The notes under the pieces are model-generated. The model had not been told where the DNA came from. It searched no databases and was given only the letters and a program-made list of their open reading frames with translations. From Arsukibacterium sp. UBA3155 (lineage in GTDB: Bacteria > Pseudomonadota > Gammaproteobacteria > Enterobacterales > Alteromonadaceae): DNA of 64,000 nt. The translations under genes were made by a program, and so were the position numbers. Location of the stretch: the NCBI GenBank assembly GCA_002364615.1, contig DEYP01000018.1, positions 62,001 to 126,000 of the forward strand, read 5' to 3'. Below, piece after piece: positions 53,882-63,309 of the stretch; the stretch's first letter is position 1, and each line of letters starts with the position of its first letter.

Positions 53882-54742
53882 ATGACAACCATAGCAGATA
53901 AAGCAGAATTCATGCCGCTTACCGTCGCAGCCAGTGGCAGTCTTGAGGCATACACTCATGCTGTAAGTACAATACCGATGTTAACAGCTGAGCAAGAGCG
54001 TAATTTAGCTGAACGTCTGCAGCAAGATGGTGATTTGAAAGCAGCCCGTCAATTGGTGATGTCTCATTTAAGGTTTGTAGTACACATTGCCCGCAGCTAT
54101 TCAGGCTACGGTTTACCCATTAGTGATTTGGTGCAAGAAGGCAATATCGGTTTGATGAAGGCTGTTAAGCGCTTCGACCCCACTGTTGGTGTGCGCCTGG
54201 TATCTTTTGCTGTGCATTGGATCAAAGCCGAAATACATGAGTTTGTATTGAAGAACTGGCGCATTGTTAAAATTGCCACGACTAAAGCACAGCGAAAGTT
54301 ATTTTTTAATTTGCGAAAAGCAAAAAAGCACCTGGGCTGGTTCAACCAGGACGAAGTGAAGCATGTTGCCGAGTCGCTCGGTGTGGCAGAACATGAAGTT
54401 CGGGAAATGGAATCCCGGATGAGTAACTACGATATGCCGTACGACGCGCCGGACGAGGACGATGATTCTGCCTATACCGCGCCGGTTTACTATTTGCAGG
54501 ATAAGGCATCTGACCTGGCTGTTCAGGTTGAAGACGAGCAATGGGACACTGCTGCAGCGGATCGGTTGCAAGCGGCAATGCGCACGCTGGACGATCGCAG
54601 TCAGGATATTGTTCGGGCGCGTTGGCTGGATAATAACAAACTTACGTTGCAGGAGCTGGCAGAGCGTTATCAGGTGTCTGCTGAGCGTGTACGCCAGCTT
54701 GAAAAAAATGCCATGAAAAAACTGCATTCTGCGCTGAGTTAA
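53882..54742 (+). CDS. rpoH: Heat-shock sigma factor RpoH (sigma-32)
   Basis: Alternative sigma factor for heat-shock genes. 286 aa from the ATG at 53882; the frame is open to a TTG at 53861. Region 1.2/2 ([67 protein letters not shown], shown as consecutive family blocks) is followed by the RpoH box around [13 protein letters not shown], which distinguishes sigma-32 from RpoD, and region 4 ([28 protein letters not shown]). Downstream of ftsYEX as in E. coli. The CIRCE repeat upstream suggests repression by HrcA, unlike the E. coli gene. Confidence 0.97.
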   Translation: MTTIADKAEFMPLTVAASGSLEAYTHAVSTIPMLTAEQERNLAERLQQDGDLKAARQLVMSHLRFVVHIARSYSGYGLPISDLVQEGNIGLMKAVKRFDPTVGVRLVSFAVHWIKAEIHEFVLKNWRIVKIATTKAQRKLFFNLRKAKKHLGWFNQDEVKHVAESLGVAEHEVREMESRMSNYDMPYDAPDEDDDSAYTAPVYYLQDKASDLAVQVEDEQWDTAAADRLQAAMRTLDDRSQDIVRARWLDNNKLTLQELAERYQVSAERVRQLEKNAMKKLHSALS

Positions 54743-54780
54743 CGCCTTTGTCGTTAGCGTACTGACGCTAACAGCATAAA

Positions 54781-54807
54781 AAAAACCTGCCGCGGCAGGT
54801 TTTTTTA
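54781..54807. terminator. Terminator after rpoH
   Basis: Perfect palindrome ACCTGCCG/CGGCAGGT (54785-54800) flanked by an A tract before and T7 after, so it can act on both rpoH and convergent yibQ. A second stem GTTAGCGT (54753-54760) / ACGCTAAC (54765-54772) lies just upstream. Confidence 0.9.
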
Positions 54808-54825
54808 TTCAGGCATAGCAATGGC

Positions 54826-55599
54826 TTATTGCGGTGCTGAAATAGCTGGAGCGGTAAAACCGGCCGCTACCACGTCATGTTCCCGTGGTAATAATGCAGA
54901 TATTTTAACTAAGTCAATACCATGCTTATTTAGCAATGGCAGATTTTTTTTCAGAAACTCATAGGTTTGTGGGTAAGGGTGGCCAATAGCAATAGCTACT
55001 TTATGGCGCTGTGCTATTTGCAATAACTGGTTAAACTGGCGCTGTAAGGCAGCCTCTGACAAATCATTATCCAGAAAAACATGGCGGCTTAAGCTGGCGA
55101 CACCATACTGGCGGGCATATAAGCGCGCTTTACTTTGTGGGGTCGTCAGACTGTCAACAAAAAACAGCTGGCGTTGTCGCAGATACTCCATGGTCCAGGC
55201 CATCGGCTGGTCCAGTTCGGTATATAAACTTCCCATATGGTTATTAACACCAATCGCATAGGGAATATCAGCCAACGCCTGTTGCAGGGCGTCACGCACT
55301 TGCTGGCGGCTCATATCGCGGGTTAGCGCGCCGGGACCCAGTCTCTTACTATTATTGGCTTCCATCGGCATATGCAGCATTACATCTTTTTGCTGAGCAA
55401 AAGCCAGTTGTGCTGATTTTGGACCGTACGGTGTATGGGGTAATACCGATAACGTCAGGGGATAGGGTAGGGCTACCATTTTTAAGTCGGCTTTCTGATA
55501 ACCGATATCGTCAATAATAATGGCGATACGCGGTTTTTCTGCCATGACGTCTACACTAAGTAGTGCCGTCAGTGCCAGCCCAAAAAAAATTATACGCAC
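54826..55599 (-). CDS. yibQ: Divergent polysaccharide deacetylase family protein (YibQ)
   Basis: Periplasmic protein of the divergent polysaccharide deacetylase family. The GTG at 55599 (257 aa) is chosen since it begins a clean signal peptide (RIIFFGLALTALLSVDVMA) and has AGGAA upstream; the frame is open to a GTG at 55638. Family blocks: PRIAIIIDDIGYQKADL, SVLPHTPYG, DVMLHMPMEANNSKRLGPGALT, IGVNNHMGSLYT, FFVDSLTTPQSKA and IAIGHPYPQT. Enzymatic activity is unproven. Third gene of gpmI-envC-yibQ. Confidence 0.92.
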   Translation of the reverse strand: MRIIFFGLALTALLSVDVMAEKPRIAIIIDDIGYQKADLKMVALPYPLTLSVLPHTPYGPKSAQLAFAQQKDVMLHMPMEANNSKRLGPGALTRDMSRQQVRDALQQALADIPYAIGVNNHMGSLYTELDQPMAWTMEYLRQRQLFFVDSLTTPQSKARLYARQYGVASLSRHVFLDNDLSEAALQRQFNQLLQIAQRHKVAIAIGHPYPQTYEFLKKNLPLLNKHGIDLVKISALLPREHDVVAAGFTAPAISAPQ

Positions 55600-55705
55600 G
55601 CGGATATTATTCCTGTTTTCCCGTTCTGCTGCCAACACATAGTGGCCAGATCATCCTGCTTTTGCCTCTATATTGGCGTATGCTACCCCTGCCCGCAAGA
55701 CATTT

Positions 55706-56869
55706 TTAACCCTTGTTTTTGCTCAGCCAGGACAGGGGGTTAACGGCATCGCCTCTCTCTCTTATCTCAAAATACAGGCCAGCATTGGCCTGGCCGCCAC
55801 TCATACCCACCAGCGCAATAGCTTCACCAGCGATAATTTGCTCGCCCGGCTGCTTCAAAATATTCTGATTATGGCCGTAAAGACTCATAAAACCCTCACC
55901 ATGGTCCAGCACGATGACCCAGCCATAGCCTTTTAACCAGTCAGCATAGATTACCCTGCCATCCGCAATTGCCTGTACGGTTTTACCTTCCTGACCCTGA
56001 ATTAAAATACCGCGAGATTGCATCCCGCCCTGCCGGTTTTCACCAAAACCTTGTAGTAAAGCGCCGTTAAGCGGCCAGCGTAATTTGCCTTTATTCGCTG
56101 TTAATCCCAGCAGTTCCAGGCTCCGCTGTGCTAAAGCCCGCAGCTGGTCGATGGTGTTTTGCAAACTTGTCTCGTTCTGGCGCAGGTAACTTAACTGATT
56201 ACCTTGCTCCTTCAATACCTGCTGCAGTTGGCTAACCGCCTGTTGCTGCTCTGACTTGACGGCCAGCAACTGTTGCTGCTGCTGTTGCTGTTCACTGAGA
56301 ACACTCACTAATTGCTGCTGCTGTTCAACCAGTTGCGTTTTAACGCTTTCGAGCTCCAGCACGGTTTTATTTATTGCTGCAAGTTGGTTTACCCGTGCCC
56401 GGTTGAAATACTGATAATACGTCAACGCCCGTTCCAGTTTCCCTGCATCCTGCTGATTTAACAGCATTCTGGTGTAGTCATGCTGGCCTAAGCTATATGC
56501 GCTTTTTAATTGTGCTGCCAACTGGCTTTGTTGCTGTTGCAGTTCAACCTGAAGCTGTTGTTGCTCGGCATTGAGCTCGCTACCACGTTGTTCCAGGCGA
56601 TCAAGTTGCTGCTCCGTCTGCTGCAGTTGGCCTGAGGCTTTAGCTAAAGCCCGATCTGACTGTTGTAATTGTTGCTCTGCCTTATTAAGCTGTTTTTGCT
56701 GTTGCTTTAGCTGGCGCTCGGTTACTTTTATCTGTTGCTGAACCTGCTCAAGCTCTTGCTGCTGCTCAGCCTGCTGAAGGCCTTGCACCGGCAAACTGCC
56801 GATAAAGCAGCAGATTAGCAGCAGCCAACATGGCTGCTGGCTTGTGGGAGCTAAAAAACGTAAATTCAT
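55706..56869 (-). CDS. envC: Murein hydrolase activator EnvC
   Basis: Periplasmic activator of the amidases AmiA/AmiB at the division site, recruited by FtsEX. 387 aa: signal peptide, a long Gln-rich coiled coil (about 30-255, with pure Gln runs up to seven) and a C-terminal LytM/M23 domain (about 265-385). The domain is degenerate as in E. coli EnvC: the final metal His of the HxH motif is replaced in AGLYFEIRERG, though YGHN keeps one His, so it should activate rather than cut. The ATG shares one base with the gpmI stop. Confidence 0.95.
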   Translation of the reverse strand: MNLRFLAPTSQQPCWLLLICCFIGSLPVQGLQQAEQQQELEQVQQQIKVTERQLKQQQKQLNKAEQQLQQSDRALAKASGQLQQTEQQLDRLEQRGSELNAEQQQLQVELQQQQSQLAAQLKSAYSLGQHDYTRMLLNQQDAGKLERALTYYQYFNRARVNQLAAINKTVLELESVKTQLVEQQQQLVSVLSEQQQQQQQLLAVKSEQQQAVSQLQQVLKEQGNQLSYLRQNETSLQNTIDQLRALAQRSLELLGLTANKGKLRWPLNGALLQGFGENRQGGMQSRGILIQGQEGKTVQAIADGRVIYADWLKGYGWVIVLDHGEGFMSLYGHNQNILKQPGEQIIAGEAIALVGMSGGQANAGLYFEIRERGDAVNPLSWLSKNKG

Positions 56870-58431
56870 CAGTTGCCAGACGAGTTTTGGTTAAGTTTCA
56901 TTAATACTTTACCGGTCATCTCTGCAGGTTTAGGTAGTCCCAGCAGTTGCAACATCGTCGGAGCGATATCACTTAAAATGCCGCCCTCTGTTGCTGTGGC
57001 AGGGCGACCTACATAGATCAGAGGAACAGGGCCGCTGGTATGAGCCGTATGAGCCTGGCCTGAACTGGGGTCTTGCATCATTTCTGCATTACCATGATCA
57101 GCGGTAATTAAACATTCACCGCCAACCTGCTGCAGCGCAGCCACAACCCGGCCAATACACTGGTCTACTGCTTCCACGGCTTGAATAGCCGCGGCCATTA
57201 CGCCGGTATGACCCACCATATCGCCATTAGGGTAGTTGCAAATAATGACGTCGAACTCACCGCTGTGAATGGCCGCAACCAGTTTATCTGTCAGTTCAGC
57301 CGAGCTCATTTCAGGTTGCAGATCATAGGTCGCGACCGAAGGCGAGGGCACTAAAATCCGCTTTTCGCCCACAAACTCCTGTTCGCACCCACCGCTGAAG
57401 AAAAACGTCACATGCGCATATTTTTCCGTTTCAGAAATCCGTAGCTGGGTTTTGTTATGTTTAGCCAGCCATTCGCCGAGTACGTTGTTTAATGGCTCTG
57501 GTGGATACGCACAAGGCGCTTTAATGTCGGCAGCGTATTCGGTAAGCATCACAAAGCTGCTGAGTTCAGGCTGGCGCGCTCGCTGAAAACCGTCAAAGTC
57601 AGGGTCGGTAAAGGCACGGCTGAATTGCCGGGCCCGATCTGCACGGAAATTCATAAATATCAGGGCATCACCGTCGGCCATTTGTATTGGCTGGTTGTCG
57701 CCGCTAACGATGGCGGTAGCCTGCACAAACTCATCATTCTCGTCTCGCTGATACGCATCCTGCAGCGCGGCAACGGCGTTGCTGGCTTTATACTTAGCCT
57801 TACCCTGGGTCAGCAAATCATAAGCTTGCTGTACTCTGTCCCAGCGCTTATCCCGGTCCATTGCATAATAGCGGCCAATGACGGAGGCGATCTGGCCACT
57901 GCCAGTACTGGCAAAATGCTGTTCAATTTTTTCTAATGACGCTTTTGCACTGCGTGGTGGCGTATCACGGCCATCCAGAAAAGCATGCAGATAAATCGGG
58001 CCAGCACCTTGTTGTTCTGCCAGCTTAATCATTGCCAATATATGATCTTCATGGCTATGCACACCGCCTTCTGACAGCAATCCCATGATATGAAATGCTT
58101 TATTATTAGATTTGGCCGCATTAACTGAATCGACTAAAATTGGGTTATGAAAAAAGTCGCCATCCTTTATCGCTTTGGTGATTCGGGTGAAGTCCTGATA
58201 CACCACCCGGCCCGAGCCAAGGTTAACATGGCCAACCTCTGAGTTTCCCATCTGGCCATCAGGCAAACCAACATCAAGACCTGAGCCGGAAATAAGGCTA
58301 TGCGGATAATCTTGCCACAGCTTGTCCATTACCGGCGTACTGGCCTGGGCAATGGCATTATTATCTGTTTGTTCGCGGTGTCCCCAACCATCAAGAATTA
58401 ATAATACCAGGGGCTTGTTGGGGTGATTCAT
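56869..58431 (-). CDS. gpmI: 2,3-bisphosphoglycerate-independent phosphoglycerate mutase
   Basis: Mn-dependent enzyme of lower glycolysis interconverting 3- and 2-phosphoglycerate. 520 aa, standard length. Metal site and nucleophile: [21 protein letters not shown] at the start and Ser in [18 protein letters not shown]; other metal ligands in [29 protein letters not shown] and [13 protein letters not shown]. First gene of gpmI-envC-yibQ, a common gammaproteobacterial operon. Divergent from the rhodanese-grxC-secB-gpsA set. Confidence 0.98.
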   Translation of the reverse strand: MNHPNKPLVLLILDGWGHREQTDNNAIAQASTPVMDKLWQDYPHSLISGSGLDVGLPDGQMGNSEVGHVNLGSGRVVYQDFTRITKAIKDGDFFHNPILVDSVNAAKSNNKAFHIMGLLSEGGVHSHEDHILAMIKLAEQQGAGPIYLHAFLDGRDTPPRSAKASLEKIEQHFASTGSGQIASVIGRYYAMDRDKRWDRVQQAYDLLTQGKAKYKASNAVAALQDAYQRDENDEFVQATAIVSGDNQPIQMADGDALIFMNFRADRARQFSRAFTDPDFDGFQRARQPELSSFVMLTEYAADIKAPCAYPPEPLNNVLGEWLAKHNKTQLRISETEKYAHVTFFFSGGCEQEFVGEKRILVPSPSVATYDLQPEMSSAELTDKLVAAIHSGEFDVIICNYPNGDMVGHTGVMAAAIQAVEAVDQCIGRVVAALQQVGGECLITADHGNAEMMQDPSSGQAHTAHTSGPVPLIYVGRPATATEGGILSDIAPTMLQLLGLPKPAEMTGKVLMKLNQNSSGN

Positions 58432-58594
58432 ACGGACTCCGGTTTTGTTTTAGCTGAACATTTAAGCAAGGCTAGTATCTTACCGCTTTTTCTAACTTTC
58501 TCCAGTCCGGATTGACCGTTTAAGGGCTGCTTTCTTACAACAAAATCGTTATACTCTGGCCACTTTAATTGGTTCAGAGTAAGAATATAACGCT

Positions 58595-59029
58595 ATGGCG
58601 CAGTTTATCGAGTTTGTGACGAATCACCCTTTGCTGAGTTTAGCCTGGGTAGTTATTTTTCTGATAATAGTAGGCGGCTGGATAAAAGCGCGGTTTTCGG
58701 CAATCCGCCAGGTGTCCCCGACCGAACTGACCATGCTGGTAAATCGACAGGATGGCGTAGTGCTGGATATTCGCGGTGAAGAGGAGTTTAAAAAAGGCCA
58801 TATCGCCGGCGCCAGGCATATTACTGCCAGTCAAATCAGCGAGCAAAAACTCAATGGGCTTGAAAAACAAAAAGATGCTCCCATTATTGTGGTATGTCAG
58901 TCAGGAATGAGTGCACCGAAAAGTGCTGCAGAGCTGACAAAACAAGGTTTTAGTAACGTCTCTGTACTGCAGGGTGGAATGGGAGCCTGGTCTGGCGCCA
59001 GCTTGCCCGTTGTTAAATTAAAGAGGTAA
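58595..59029 (+). CDS. Membrane-anchored rhodanese (YibN-like)
   Basis: 144 aa: one N-terminal membrane helix (about residues 14-30) followed by a rhodanese domain. Active-site Cys in IIVVCQSGMSAPKSAAELTKQGF; VVLDIRGEEEFKKGHIAGARHI is the usual first block and VLQGGMGAWSGASLPV the end. Matches E. coli YibN, also upstream of grxC-secB-gpsA. Sulfur-transfer role likely but the substrate is unknown. Two nt separate it from grxC. Confidence 0.92.
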   Translation: MAQFIEFVTNHPLLSLAWVVIFLIIVGGWIKARFSAIRQVSPTELTMLVNRQDGVVLDIRGEEEFKKGHIAGARHITASQISEQKLNGLEKQKDAPIIVVCQSGMSAPKSAAELTKQGFSNVSVLQGGMGAWSGASLPVVKLKR

Positions 59030-59031
59030 AC

Positions 59032-59289
59032 ATGGCAGAAGTGATTATTTACACCAAGGCATATTGCCCTTATTGTGTTCGTGCCAAAGCTTTACTTGAT
59101 GAAAAACGCGTTGCTTATCATGAAGTGAAAATTGATGAGCAACCAGAGCGGCGTGCTGAAATGATTGAAAAAGCGGGCGGCCGCTCAACGGTGCCACAAA
59201 TTTTTATCGGTACAACTCATATTGGTGGATGCGATGAAATGTTCGCGCTGCATGCAGTCGACAAACTCGAACCACTGTTAAACGCATAA
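59032..59289 (+). CDS. grxC: Glutaredoxin 3
   Basis: 85-aa glutathione-dependent disulfide reductase. Active site CPYC (AYCPYCVRAKALLDEK), cis-Pro loop STVPQIFIGTTHIGGCDEM. AGAGG precedes the ATG. Second gene of the rhodanese-grxC-secB-gpsA operon, 18 nt before secB. Confidence 0.97.
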   Translation: MAEVIIYTKAYCPYCVRAKALLDEKRVAYHEVKIDEQPERRAEMIEKAGGRSTVPQIFIGTTHIGGCDEMFALHAVDKLEPLLNA

Positions 59290-59307
59290 CTTAATTTAGG
59301 AATTATC

Positions 59308-59802
59308 ATGGCCGAACAACAGGCAAACGGCGTTGCAAACGATCAGCAGGCACAGGGTTTACAATTCGCTATCCAGCGGATTTTTGTAAAGGATATTTCA
59401 TTTGAAGCGCCTAACGCACCGGCGATTTTCCGTAAAGAATGGAAACCTGAAGTTAAACTGGATTTAGATACCCGCAGTGAGAAAGTGGAAGATGGTGTAT
59501 ATCAGGTGATTTTGTCCCTGACCGTGACCACGATGGTGGGTGAGGAAACCGCGTTTCTGTGTGAAGTACAACAAGCAGGTATTTTCTCTATAGGGGAACT
59601 AGAGGAAGCTCAGCTGGCACATATGTTAGCGGCATTTTGCCCTAATATTCTGTTCCCGTATGCCCGTGAAGCAGTATCAAGTCTGGTTAATCGCGGGACT
59701 TTCCCGCAGCTAAATCTGGCCCCGGTGAATTTTGACGCCTTATTTGCTCAATACCTGCAAAAGCGTCAAGCCGATGGCCAGGACGTTAAAGCTGACGCTT
59801 GA
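59308..59802 (+). CDS. secB: Protein-export chaperone SecB
   Basis: Tetrameric cytosolic chaperone that keeps pre-proteins unfolded and hands them to SecA. 164 aa: [49 protein letters not shown] and [36 protein letters not shown] are the family hallmarks; the tail is polar and flexible. TAGGA lies 6 nt before the ATG. The stop is 4 nt before gpsA. Confidence 0.97.
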   Translation: MAEQQANGVANDQQAQGLQFAIQRIFVKDISFEAPNAPAIFRKEWKPEVKLDLDTRSEKVEDGVYQVILSLTVTTMVGEETAFLCEVQQAGIFSIGELEEAQLAHMLAAFCPNILFPYAREAVSSLVNRGTFPQLNLAPVNFDALFAQYLQKRQADGQDVKADA

Positions 59803-59806
59803 TAAT

Positions 59807-60814
59807 ATGGACAGCGCAGCAATTGCGGTGCTTGGGGCGGGATCATATGGTACCGCCTTAGCTATTTGTCTGGCCCGTAACGGCAACGCTATTACATTGT
59901 GGGGACGTAACCATAATGATATTGCGCAGATGCAACAGCAGCGCTGTAATGAAAAATATCTGCCAGGTATTTCATTACCCGCCAGTTTAGCCGTCAGTGC
60001 TGACTTACAGGCCGTGGTGAAAAGTACCCGTGATATCCTGGTTGTCGTGCCCAGTCATGCGTTTGCTGATACTTTAAAGCAGATAAAGCCGTTAATTCCA
60101 GCGAATGCCAGAGTGGCCTGGGCTACAAAAGGTCTGGAACCTGAGACGGGGCGGCTGTTACAAGATGTCGCACGTGAAATTCTCGGCGAGCAGGTTGCCC
60201 TGGCGGTGTTATCCGGGCCTACCTTTGCTAAAGAAATGGCAGCAGGCATGCCTACGGCCATTACCTTGTCATCGGTAGATCAGGCTTTTATCAGCCGGCT
60301 GTCTGACTTATTACACTGTGCAAAAAGTTTCCGGGTATACACTAACCCTGATTTTATCGGCGTTCAGCTTGGCGGTGCGATTAAAAACGTAATCGCTATT
60401 GGTGCTGGTATGGCAGACGGCATTGGTTTTGGTGCCAATGCCAGGACAGCGCTGATCACTCGTGGACTGGCGGAAATGAGTCGGTTAGGCTGTGCTTTAG
60501 GTGCCCAGAAAGATACCTTTATGGGGATGGCAGGGTTAGGTGATTTAGTGCTTACTTGTACCGATAACCAGTCGCGTAACCGTCGTTTTGGCTTGCTATT
60601 GGGCCAGGGAAAAACGGTTGACGATGCAATGGCATCTATAGGGCAGGTAGTAGAAGGGTATCGTAACGCTAAAGAGGTCTTTAATCTGGCGCAGCGGGTA
60701 GGTATTGAAATGCCTATATCAGAGCAAATCTATCAGGTGCTATACCAGAATAAAGATGTGAAGCTGGCAGCAGTCGATTTGCTTGGCCGGGAAAAACGTG
60801 ACGAAGTTAACTAG
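59807..60814 (+). CDS. gpsA: NAD(P)-dependent glycerol-3-phosphate dehydrogenase
   Basis: Makes sn-glycerol-3-phosphate from dihydroxyacetone phosphate for phospholipid synthesis. 335 aa from the ATG at 59807 ([19 protein letters not shown]), the family start; the frame extends to 59732 inside secB. Cofactor motif GAGSYGTA, catalytic Lys region [17 protein letters not shown] and the block [20 protein letters not shown]. No own ribosome site is obvious, so translation may be coupled to secB. The last 8 nt overlap the convergent GGDEF-EAL gene. Confidence 0.96.
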   Translation: MDSAAIAVLGAGSYGTALAICLARNGNAITLWGRNHNDIAQMQQQRCNEKYLPGISLPASLAVSADLQAVVKSTRDILVVVPSHAFADTLKQIKPLIPANARVAWATKGLEPETGRLLQDVAREILGEQVALAVLSGPTFAKEMAAGMPTAITLSSVDQAFISRLSDLLHCAKSFRVYTNPDFIGVQLGGAIKNVIAIGAGMADGIGFGANARTALITRGLAEMSRLGCALGAQKDTFMGMAGLGDLVLTCTDNQSRNRRFGLLLGQGKTVDDAMASIGQVVEGYRNAKEVFNLAQRVGIEMPISEQIYQVLYQNKDVKLAAVDLLGREKRDEVN

Positions 60815-62672
60815 CCGCTTTTTTTATTAATTTACTTTCTTTTAGCAGCAATGCCGGAATTTCGCTTGCGGGCACGGCTTTGCTGAACAAATTTCCCTGC
60901 AACTTATCGCAACCCATTACATGCAAAAGGTAGGCTTGCATTTCATTGTCAATACCACTTGCAGTGACTTCAAGCTGCAGGTAGCCGGCCAAGCGGATCA
61001 AACTGGCGGCTATGTTGCGTTGTTGTTCTTTTTGTTCCATTTGCTGGATCAGGCTGCGGGCAATTTTAACGCCATGCAGCGGTAGCTGACGCAAAGAGGT
61101 CAGCGAAGAGACACCATCACCAAAGTTATCCAACACTAAATCAAATCCTAAATCATTTAATGTTTTCATTTGCTGCTGCAGGTTTGCCAAGGGTTGCTGA
61201 AAAATCCGTTCGTCCAGTTCCAATGTAAAGTAGCTGGCCTGGAGTTTATGTTGCTGTAGCGTTTCACTGAAAAACGCGACAAAATTGGTCTGCTCAAAGT
61301 GCTGTACGGAAATATTTAACGCTATCCTGCCCCGAAGCTGATTTGTCTGCAGCCAGTGCTTCACTTGCTGGCAACATTGACGAAATACTAACCTGTCTAA
61401 GGCGACAATCATGCCGCTTTGCTCTGCCAGTGCCAGAAAGCTATGCGGTTGCATGATGCCCCGTTTCGGATTATGCCAGCGAAGCAATGCTTCATAGCCA
61501 ACAACCCGGTTACTACTGATACTTAGCTGGGGCTGAAAGTACACTGTGAAGTCATCCTGCTGCAGACTTTTGCTAAGTTCAGATTGCAGCGTCAGGTATT
61601 CAGTAGCGTGCTGTTGCAGGCGATTGTCAGCAAAATAAAACTGGCTGGTTCCACTTCTGGCTGCAATTTGCACTGCACGCTCTGCGCTGTGAATAAGGGC
61701 GCTTGCATCTGCGCCGTCTTCCGGGAATCGACTGATACCGATACTGGCATATACCTGATGCAGATTACGGCTGAAATTAAACTGGTTTATTTGGACCAGT
61801 ATCTGGTGTGCCAGCTGGTTAAGGGGCAGTTCAACCGGCAACGCGCACAGGTGCGGTGCAGCTAAAATGGCAAAGCTATCACTACTGTAGCGACCCAGGG
61901 TAAACTGGGGGGCAATCGCCTGGCGTAATCCCTTTGCGGCTTCTGCTATCAGGTTAGCACTGCTTTGTCCGCTTGCCATAGGCTCAGAGCCCAGTATCTG
62001 ATTAAACTTTATCAGCAGTAATGCCGTTGTCGGGTGCTGATTATTGCAACAGGCAATATTGGTAGCGAGTTGCTCTTCCAGCATAATACGGTTTGGCAGG
62101 CTGGTAAGAGGATCGCGTGTCAGGTTGTTAAGTTGTTGCTGATCGGCTCTCTTTCGTTCAGTAATATCCTGAGCGACCAGCAGGTAGCGGGCCGCTGGCC
62201 ATGCCTTATTATCGCTTTGAGCAATGGTCAGGCTTACCGCAAGCAAATCGTTTTTCAACTGCCACCACACTTCTCCTTGCCAGCTTCGCTGCTGTTGTAA
62301 CACTTGCTGAATATCCTGCCAGGCTTTTTTCTTGGCTGGCGCATCGAAATACATGCTATGACAGAGATTTTGTCGTTCAGTGAGATTCTCAAGTGCACTA
62401 CTGGCAATAAGCAGTTGGCAGTCCTGATCAAGCACTGCAACTAAAGCACGGGTATCGTTCAACAGTTGGCGTATTACCTGTTGTTGCGCCTTCTGTCGGT
62501 GCCGCAGTTGGTGTAAACGCCAGCCAGCTGCAGCGCCAGCAATAATAACGCCGGTAATAAAGCTTAACAACAGAATAGAAACAGGGGTAGCTGAGAGCCC
62601 GGCAGCAATACGTGCCTGGGCCGGGAGGGCCAGCAACAGGGCGAAAACACACAGCCAACCTGACAGTGGCAT
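60807..62672 (-). CDS. GGDEF-EAL protein with degenerate catalytic sites
   Basis: Membrane-bound protein built like a cyclic-di-GMP enzyme, 621 aa from the ATG at 62672 ([23 protein letters not shown], a signal or first helix; the frame is open to 62768). Order: signal/helix, second helix (about 26-47), PAS-like region, GGDEF domain, EAL domain. The GGDEF signature is SSDSF ([10 protein letters not shown]), so no cyclase activity is expected. The EAL domain keeps YEALLRW, the Asn of NISVQHF and the Gln of LQGN, but the metal pair DDFG reads DNFG and the catalytic Glu of AEGVE is Ser (ASGID). It may bind c-di-GMP without cleaving it, or act through protein contacts as LapD- or CsrD-like proteins do. 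Convergent with gpsA; no partner gene adjacent. Confidence 0.88.
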   Translation of the reverse strand: MPLSGWLCVFALLLALPAQARIAAGLSATPVSILLLSFITGVIIAGAAAGWRLHQLRHRQKAQQQVIRQLLNDTRALVAVLDQDCQLLIASSALENLTERQNLCHSMYFDAPAKKKAWQDIQQVLQQQRSWQGEVWWQLKNDLLAVSLTIAQSDNKAWPAARYLLVAQDITERKRADQQQLNNLTRDPLTSLPNRIMLEEQLATNIACCNNQHPTTALLLIKFNQILGSEPMASGQSSANLIAEAAKGLRQAIAPQFTLGRYSSDSFAILAAPHLCALPVELPLNQLAHQILVQINQFNFSRNLHQVYASIGISRFPEDGADASALIHSAERAVQIAARSGTSQFYFADNRLQQHATEYLTLQSELSKSLQQDDFTVYFQPQLSISSNRVVGYEALLRWHNPKRGIMQPHSFLALAEQSGMIVALDRLVFRQCCQQVKHWLQTNQLRGRIALNISVQHFEQTNFVAFFSETLQQHKLQASYFTLELDERIFQQPLANLQQQMKTLNDLGFDLVLDNFGDGVSSLTSLRQLPLHGVKIARSLIQQMEQKEQQRNIAASLIRLAGYLQLEVTASGIDNEMQAYLLHVMGCDKLQGNLFSKAVPASEIPALLLKESKLIKKAAS

Positions 62673-62840
62673 AACAAATACGTCCTTGTAATGTACACAA
62701 TACGGCTTAAATATAGCTGGCATAACTGCTTTTAAGCAAATTATATGACGATATTTTCGCCGGCGCATACTGATTAACGTCTTTTAATAAGACGGCGCAG
62801 CGTGTAAATTAAGCCCCTTTGTGACATGGGTGCCAGCATT

Positions 62841-63305
62841 ATGTTTCATATTGCCTTGTTTGAACCGAAAATAGCACCTAATACCGGAAACATTATCCGC
62901 TTAGCGGCTAATACGGGGTGTCGGTTGCATATTATCGAGCCAATGGGGTTCGATTTCGAAGAAAAAAAGCTGCGACGAGCCGGGCTTGATTATCATGACC
63001 TTGCGAATGTTATTCGTTACCCAGATTATCAGGCATTTGCCAGGGCAATGGCTGACAAGCGGATCCTGGCACTGACCACTAAGGGCAGCCAGCCTTATCA
63101 ACAGCAGCGTTTTCTGGCTGATGATGTGTTGCTTTTTGGCTCAGAGACGGCAGGGTTATCAGATGCCGTACGCGATACTATTCCACCAGAGCATCGGATC
63201 CGGGTGCCGATGCAGCCGGGAGCCCGCAGCCTGAATTTGGCAAACACCGTGGCGATTGTTTGCTATGAAGCCTGGCGACAACATGATTTTGCTGGTGGGA
63301 TTTAA
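62841..63305 (+). CDS. trmL: tRNA (cytidine(34)/5-carboxymethylaminomethyluridine(34)-2'-O)-methyltransferase TrmL
   Basis: SPOUT methyltransferase that 2'-O-methylates the wobble base of certain tRNA-Leu. 154 aa from the ATG at 62841 ([20 protein letters not shown]), the family start; the frame opens at 62826. Knot motifs: [37 protein letters not shown] and [24 protein letters not shown]. Its stop is 4 nt from the end of the convergent hydrolase gene. Confidence 0.97.
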   Translation: MFHIALFEPKIAPNTGNIIRLAANTGCRLHIIEPMGFDFEEKKLRRAGLDYHDLANVIRYPDYQAFARAMADKRILALTTKGSQPYQQQRFLADDVLLFGSETAGLSDAVRDTIPPEHRIRVPMQPGARSLNLANTVAIVCYEAWRQHDFAGGI

Positions 63306-63309
63306 CGTG

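Noticed and set aside
56220-56780. CAG/CTG-rich stretches as a microsatellite repeat
   Set aside because: They encode the Gln-rich coiled coil of EnvC with mixed CAA/CAG codons and are not an exact tandem repeat.
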